From: Saccoglossus kowalevskii
Lineage: Eukaryota > Hemichordata > Enteropneusta > Harrimaniidae
Length of the DNA stretch: 36,080 bases
NCBI RefSeq assembly: GCF_000003605.2
Contig: NW_003142307.1
Span: 182,717 to 218,796, forward strand
Reading direction: 5' to 3'
Part shown: positions 32,022 to 36,080 of the stretch, piece by piece
How positions within the stretch are numbered: position 1 is the first letter of the stretch
Layout of the letters: the number at the start of each line of letters is the position of its first letter
The notes under the pieces: model-generated
Seen by the model: the letters and a program-made list of their open reading frames with translations, nothing else
The model's database searches: none
What the model was told of the DNA's origin: nothing
Position numbers and translations under genes: made by a program

Positions 32022-33536
32022 CTAAATCGTGAAACAGTGTAAATTGGTTTTAAACATGAAATCCTTGGCAGCTGAGTGCACAGATACGCCGCTATCGACG
32101 TGGTCCTCAGTGTCATATACCGCTGTGTTCTGAACAGTCGCGTCGGTACAAAGAGCGATGCGTAGCTTTCCTAGGGCTTCCATGAACACGGATGTCAAAC
32201 CCAGCGAAAGGTTGTTCGGGTCGAAGCTGACGTCCCACCATGGTAGTGTTTTTCCCATGAAGAATTCTCCGACGGCGTCGACTACAACACACTGAGGGAA
32301 CGTCACTAAGGCTCGATAACTGCCGTAGTTCAAGTGCATGCAGTCCCCATCCATACCGCCAGTCGCACTCTCAAAGCGCATATACAGTCGGTCGCCGTCC
32401 ACAATTTCGCCGTTCTCATCGACGAAGAACCCGCCGACGACGTCCAATCTCTCGGTGGTATCGTCGAGCTTTTCTACGAAAAGTTCAAGCTCCGTGCGTT
32501 CGGTGAATACGTTGTCGTCACCGAGGTAGAGAAAGTATTTGGTACGAACCTGACTAATGGCTAAACTCATAGCGGCGAACTTGTTGTGTTTTTCCGGCAG
32601 AAAATACTGTTTGACACCGGACATGTTCAGTTTCTGGGTCTCGGTAGGGGGCGTGTAATCAGCAACAATGATCGTGGTGTTGTGATAGAATTTGCGCACG
32701 CTTTCTAAAAGTGTTCGGACTTTGACGTAATTGTGTATGGCTGTGATCACGGTAACCTTTCGGCTCACGTGGTTATCAGGACCGGGGTCGTACAATCGCG
32801 GTGGATTCTTTCGCTGAATATGAACATGAACGTGAAGAACAAAATTTAACACTTTGATTTCCACAACATCGCGGTGGTTGACGTCATAGTATGAACTGTA
32901 ATATTGGACGTTTTTCAACATAATATTGATTAATGTTAAATCTCGTTTAACCCGCATGGTGGCGCTTTTTTGCACGTTGTTTTCTGTGGAAACAAAATCC
33001 TTGTAATATTCCGGAGTTTCGATGAAAATCTTGCCGAATTCTTTCAGAGATGTAAACGTGATGACAATGTCGCCCTCAATGGTGGATGATATCAAACTCT
33101 CATGGGCGTTGAGGCCAACCAATCGCACATATTTCTTGGGTTCTACCGTTATACCGCCACCAACGTACTCAAGCGGGGAAAGGGATGGACAAACTACGAT
33201 CGGTTCTCGCTCCTCTTCTTGTTTTTTCTCCCATTCCTCCCTGTCCAGACTTCCTCGCTGGCCGTATTCCTGTAAGGAACTGCCGAAATATATCCTGTCA
33301 GCATCGCCACCTTCTTTGCATGAGCATTTAGCCTCGTCCAACGACATAGTCTTTCGATAATGCTCTTCCAGGAAAGACAAGCGCTTGCCGGATATGACGT
33401 CACTTTTAGTGGCGGCCTCAACGATACGTTTGATGGAGGTTGGTACGTAGAGATTCAAATAAGCGAACGATATTATCATCGACGCAGTCCCGACTAATAT
33501 GAGGAAAGTTAGACAAAGTTTAAGACTAAAGTTCAT
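32022..33536 (-). CDS. B4GALNT-like: Beta-1,4-N-acetylgalactosaminyltransferase-like protein (GT12), 504 aa
   Basis: A type II Golgi glycosyltransferase of the B4GALNT1/B4GALNT2 kind, which transfers GalNAc from UDP-GalNAc to glycolipid or glycoprotein glycans. Residues 5-28 are a signal anchor. The lumenal stem runs to about 255, and the catalytic GT-A domain begins at VTVITAIHNYVKVRTLLESV (261-280). Family landmarks follow: VRKFY...TIIVADY (280-294), KFAAMSLAISQVRTKYFLYL (319-338), DVVGG (365-369), FPQCVVVDAVGEFF (413-426) and LGKLRIALC (455-463). Three lumenal sequons are seen (N286, N304, N442). The length is near that of vertebrate members (about 530). The metal-site motif reads GDDN (339-342) where the family has DDD. 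The coding region is in one exon; vertebrate relatives have many. The exact acceptor sugar cannot be told. Confidence 0.88.
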   Translation of the reverse strand: MNFSLKLCLTFLILVGTASMIISFAYLNLYVPTSIKRIVEAATKSDVISGKRLSFLEEHYRKTMSLDEAKCSCKEGGDADRIYFGSSLQEYGQRGSLDREEWEKKQEEEREPIVVCPSLSPLEYVGGGITVEPKKYVRLVGLNAHESLISSTIEGDIVITFTSLKEFGKIFIETPEYYKDFVSTENNVQKSATMRVKRDLTLINIMLKNVQYYSSYYDVNHRDVVEIKVLNFVLHVHVHIQRKNPPRLYDPGPDNHVSRKVTVITAIHNYVKVRTLLESVRKFYHNTTIIVADYTPPTETQKLNMSGVKQYFLPEKHNKFAAMSLAISQVRTKYFLYLGDDNVFTERTELELFVEKLDDTTERLDVVGGFFVDENGEIVDGDRLYMRFESATGGMDGDCMHLNYGSYRALVTFPQCVVVDAVGEFFMGKTLPWWDVSFDPNNLSLGLTSVFMEALGKLRIALCTDATVQNTAVYDTEDHVDSGVSVHSAAKDFMFKTNLHCFTI

Positions 33537-33577
33537 TTTGGCTAAAATTACGACGTCACATCGAAACGAAATTTACT
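33537..33577 (-). promoter_or_regulatory. 5'-UTR with splice acceptor before the glycosyltransferase start
   Basis: On the minus strand TTCTTTTTCCGTTTGCAG ends at 33578, 41 bases before the ATG. The leader contains TGACGTC and an in-frame-type stop. This implies an upstream non-coding exon; one candidate donor is GAG|GTATGC at about 34005, but it is weakly supported. Confidence 0.5.
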
Positions 33578-33795
33578 CTGCAAACGGAAAAAGAAATATA
33601 AAAAATTAAACATTGTTAAAAATAAGAAAACTGATTGCATACTTAGTCGCATCGATGTTTAGCGCATGGATCTGCGTTATATAGTGCGCCCTCGTAGTTA
33701 GAATTAAGCTGCGAACTAGCATTGTGTCAACACAGGTGGTGCATTAGAGGGCGCAATGATGTGCGGAAGTACTAGTATATAGCAAAGTGAACGAA

Positions 33796-33828
33796 GTCCG
33801 ATACGGACCAGACCTGCAATTTGCAGGT
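33796..33828. promoter_or_regulatory. Two adjacent short dyads upstream of the glycosyltransferase
   Basis: GTCCG-ATA-CGGAC (33796-33808) is followed by ACCTGCAA-T-TTGCAGGT. Their position in the presumed leader intron or promoter is the only reason to list them. Confidence 0.25.
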
Positions 33829-33829
33829 T

Positions 33830-34590
33830 ACATGCGTCAGATATCTTCACTACACTCTTGTGTAAAATGTCCGGGTACAAAGTAAACACAGTATACTCTG
33901 TTTTATGCTAATGGAGGGAACCGTAAACATTATCAACACGACACGAGAGTACCATGACCAGAAGGTCACGGCCGTATTTGTCTTAACAAGAGACCCAACG
34001 CATACCTCTATGCAGAACTCAGCAACATCGGTGTCCAACAGCTTATCTTGCCAGCAAACTGATAAAATCTCCATAAACGGATAGTCTTGGTGTGTTTATT
34101 TCAAGCCAGTGACGACGGTCATTGCTTGAGCGACTCAGCGTGAGAAGCTGATTACACAGTAACTTACTACATTAATATTTAACTACGTTTAAGTAATACG
34201 TAGAATATCGATAGATGGCGCTAGGTATTTTGTCTACTATCACGTAAGTCGGTGATACTTGCTTATATAAATTGATGATAAATTTGACTTTTCCGCCAGG
34301 GTTTCCAAAGTTTACTTGTGAGATTAACAGAAAAAGAACCCCTTTATTGATCTGCGATATCGTGGACATACTACACTTTACGTATGCTCTTTTAACTGTT
34401 TTCCCGCTAAAATATTGGTCCCTCATAATATTTGTAATGTAGATTTGTTCTGTGACAAAAAATGACTTTGTGTTCAAAAGGTTAGAGTTCAATGATGATA
34501 GAAACAGAAACATTCTCACCCAGTAGATCGCCGTTCCCGCAAATTTATGGAACCTATGCACAGAATGTCAGAAGGGTAGTTATCGAGGAT
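33830..34590. other. Upstream region of the glycosyltransferase, no further gene supported
   Basis: Minus-strand open frames at 33850-34074 and 34172-34561 lack domains. The first may hold a 5'-UTR exon ending at the donor near 34005. The rest is unexplained. Confidence 0.4.
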
Positions 34591-34593
34591 CGG

Positions 34594-34760
34594 GGAATCA
34601 GTAACCTTCCCGGAGAGAAACGAAAACGCTAACCACTATTTCACGCCGAGTTAATTCGAACCTACACAAATATTTGAGGACATTTTAGAACACACTGAAA
34701 ATTCTATATAATACATCATTTCCTTTAAAAGTCGCGCCCTCTAACGACTGAGCTACTCTA
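34594..34760 (-). repeat. Two tRNA-like pol III heads, probable SINE relic
   Basis: On the minus strand GTAGCTCAGTCGTTAGAGG (34738-34756) is a tRNA D-arm/A-box. It is followed by ACTTTTAA, the anticodon loop of a lysine tRNA (34725-34732), and farther on by a B-box-like GGTTCGAATTA (34652-34662). A second A-box-like TAGTGGTTAGCG (34627-34638) and B-box-like GGTTACTGATTCC (34594-34606) follow with normal tRNA spacing. Neither forms a full cloverleaf, so these are not functional tRNA genes. Confidence 0.5.
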
Positions 34761-34769
34761 TGACGTAAA

Positions 34770-35390
34770 TTTGTAACACAAAATCCATTCAAAGCTACGT
34801 TCATCGATGAATATTATGTTTTCGGGTGATCTGACCAAATTGTAGATGACTACATTGTAGGAATACTATTGACCTAACGTGCATGGACTGGGGGTAACTA
34901 TACGCAGCGGGCACATAAATGCGAAACGAAAATACCATGGCGATTTTTTTCTGAATCTGAATTCATATCTACTATTATAGTTCCAATCATCTTTTAAAAG
35001 GCCTTCTTTCAGTTCATTCATTTTAGATTAGCGTTGTTTGCTTTGAAAATGCAGGCGGTTAAAGGAATACATAGTGTTCATGCGATACACAGAGATAGTT
35101 TCTACTTGATAAAATCACATCCAATCAACTTCATTTCATCAATGCCAACAAACGAATGAAATCGACATTATAGTCGGTATACTGATTGGTTATCGCAATT
35201 CAAATCTGTTCACACATACTAGTATATTATTTATCAATACGACTCAAATATGTTTATTGTTCCCACAAGAGGGCGTGTTTAATGAAATTGAGTTTATTGA
35301 CTGTTTGTTAATGTACCAAGAGTATTAGCTCAGACGTCTGAGATATTAGTAAAAATTAGTACACATGGAGGTGGAACTTTAGTAAAATTA
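34770..35390. other. Intergenic DNA, no gene seen
   Basis: AT-rich; nothing supported. Confidence 0.5.
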
Positions 35391-35391
35391 G

Positions 35392-35726
35392 AAAGAGCGG
35401 TGGTCGTCGCGCCGCAAATCTGGGACATTTGTGTTTTATAAACATGTATATGCCAACAATCCAATGCGCTCTTCTGATGGAAATCACTGGTTCGAGTGTT
35501 GACCTATGCGTGTGGTGCACTAATCACCACCAGTGACTCCTTCGATACATTCCAATCACAATAATAATTACCTAATTAAAACTTTCCTTCCAATCACCGA
35601 ATAAATGACATATTTAAAGTTTGGTGACGTCTCAGTTTGTTTCCGTTGATCCGCACAACAAAACATTGTTCATATAAGACCCATATCTCGCGCATGCGTG
35701 GCGCGACGACAGCTGCCCTTCAATAA
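35392..35726. mobile_element. TIR element, family C, copy 2
   Basis: Left GAGCGGTGGTCGTCGCGCCG and right GTGGCGCGACGACAGCTGCC are inverted termini sharing GTCGTCGCGCC. The interior aligns with 30081-30354 and lacks the H3 hairpin. Non-coding. Confidence 0.75.
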
Positions 35727-35864
35727 AACAAGTAATGACATTGCAGGGTAAACAAAACTGAAATGAGTCAGACATTAGAGTAGGGAAGTAAGAAAGTATT
35801 TTCCTTCCAAGAAAGGGAAATAGATGTTTCTATTTCTGTTTTCTTTCTGTGTCATGTAGTTGTA

Positions 35865-36080
35865 AAGTTTGATTGAGATCAGTCATACACATGGCACAAG
35901 AACGGCATTTGCATTCCGCCATTTTAAATCCGATCTGAATAATAAAATTATTACCGTTATATATCAAACATCTATATATGTACGAATTGATGCAAGATGC
36001 ATCTGCAAAGTTTGAAAGTGGTTGATCAAGACATGTCAGAGATATGGGTCCGAAACATCATTTGTCTTAAAAAAATTGCC
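35865..36080. repeat. Monomer array related to the left edge, truncated at right edge
   Basis: Contains AAAGTTTGA...GATC, GACATGTC.GAGATATGGGTCCG and GCCATTTTAAATCCGATC blocks, in the same order and strand as positions 1-180. Confidence 0.65.

Noticed and set aside
33850-34074. Minus-strand frame starting MEILSVCWQDKLL upstream of the glycosyltransferase
   Set aside because: Spliced at its best donor to the 33577 acceptor it runs into a stop before the main ATG, so it is at most a leader or upstream open frame.
34172-34561. Minus-strand 129-codon open frame next to the SINE relic
   Set aside because: No domain, low-complexity hydrophobic start, and adjoining repeat sequence.
34594-34760. 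Functional tRNA genes on the minus strand
   Set aside because: The A- and B-box-like motifs are present, but acceptor stems do not pair and the spacing of the first pair is too long.

Overview
The window looks like genomic DNA of an invertebrate animal. It is AT-rich, has few genes, long GT-AG introns, many small terminal-inverted-repeat elements, microsatellites, and one 50-N assembly gap. The genes point to a bilaterian: a spliced RIM-type C2B gene, a Golgi beta-1,4-N-acetylgalactosaminyltransferase, and a minus-strand gene built from phase-1 extracellular modules (EGF, PAN/Apple, Ser/Thr-rich). The taste of the modules and of the TTAA elements suggests a marine deuterostome such as amphioxus or a hemichordate, but this is a weak inference. 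I see no bacterial operons, CRISPR arrays, rRNA or complete tRNA genes.

Layout. 1-450: degenerate tandem monomers ending in a GGACGCAC microsatellite and a strong hairpin; the same repeat returns at the right edge. 743-1117: a TIR element. 1313-3137: a broken tandem copy of a minus-strand modular gene. 4043-9031: the better preserved copy, with transmembrane, Ser/Thr-rich, EGF-like and PAN exons. 9300-13900: intergenic DNA with small elements and hairpins. 14018-28281: a plus-strand, three-exon gene encoding a 155-residue minimal RIM C2B protein. Its first intron is 11.7 kb and full of MITEs and tandem repeats; its second is 2.1 kb. 29250-31890: a cluster of MITEs. 32022-33536: a minus-strand, single-exon GT12 glycosyltransferase with a 5'-UTR splice acceptor and a nearby polyadenylation signal. 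34590-34760: tRNA-like pol III promoter relics. 35392-36080: two more repeats.

The genes do not form a pathway that I can recognise. The strongest points are these. (1) The stand-alone C2B gene can only be seen by joining exons, and it begins with an N-myristoylation-like sequence. (2) A family of 13-27 bp hairpin micro-insertions is flanked by 7-9 bp direct repeats; for one of them, an unoccupied site survives in a second copy of the host repeat. (3) A 22-nt identity between the glycosyltransferase exon and a nearby MITE looks like a templated repair insertion. (4) A tandem gene copy is decaying, with three separate lesions that can be read directly. (5) The glycosyltransferase has GDDN where its family has DDD at the metal site.
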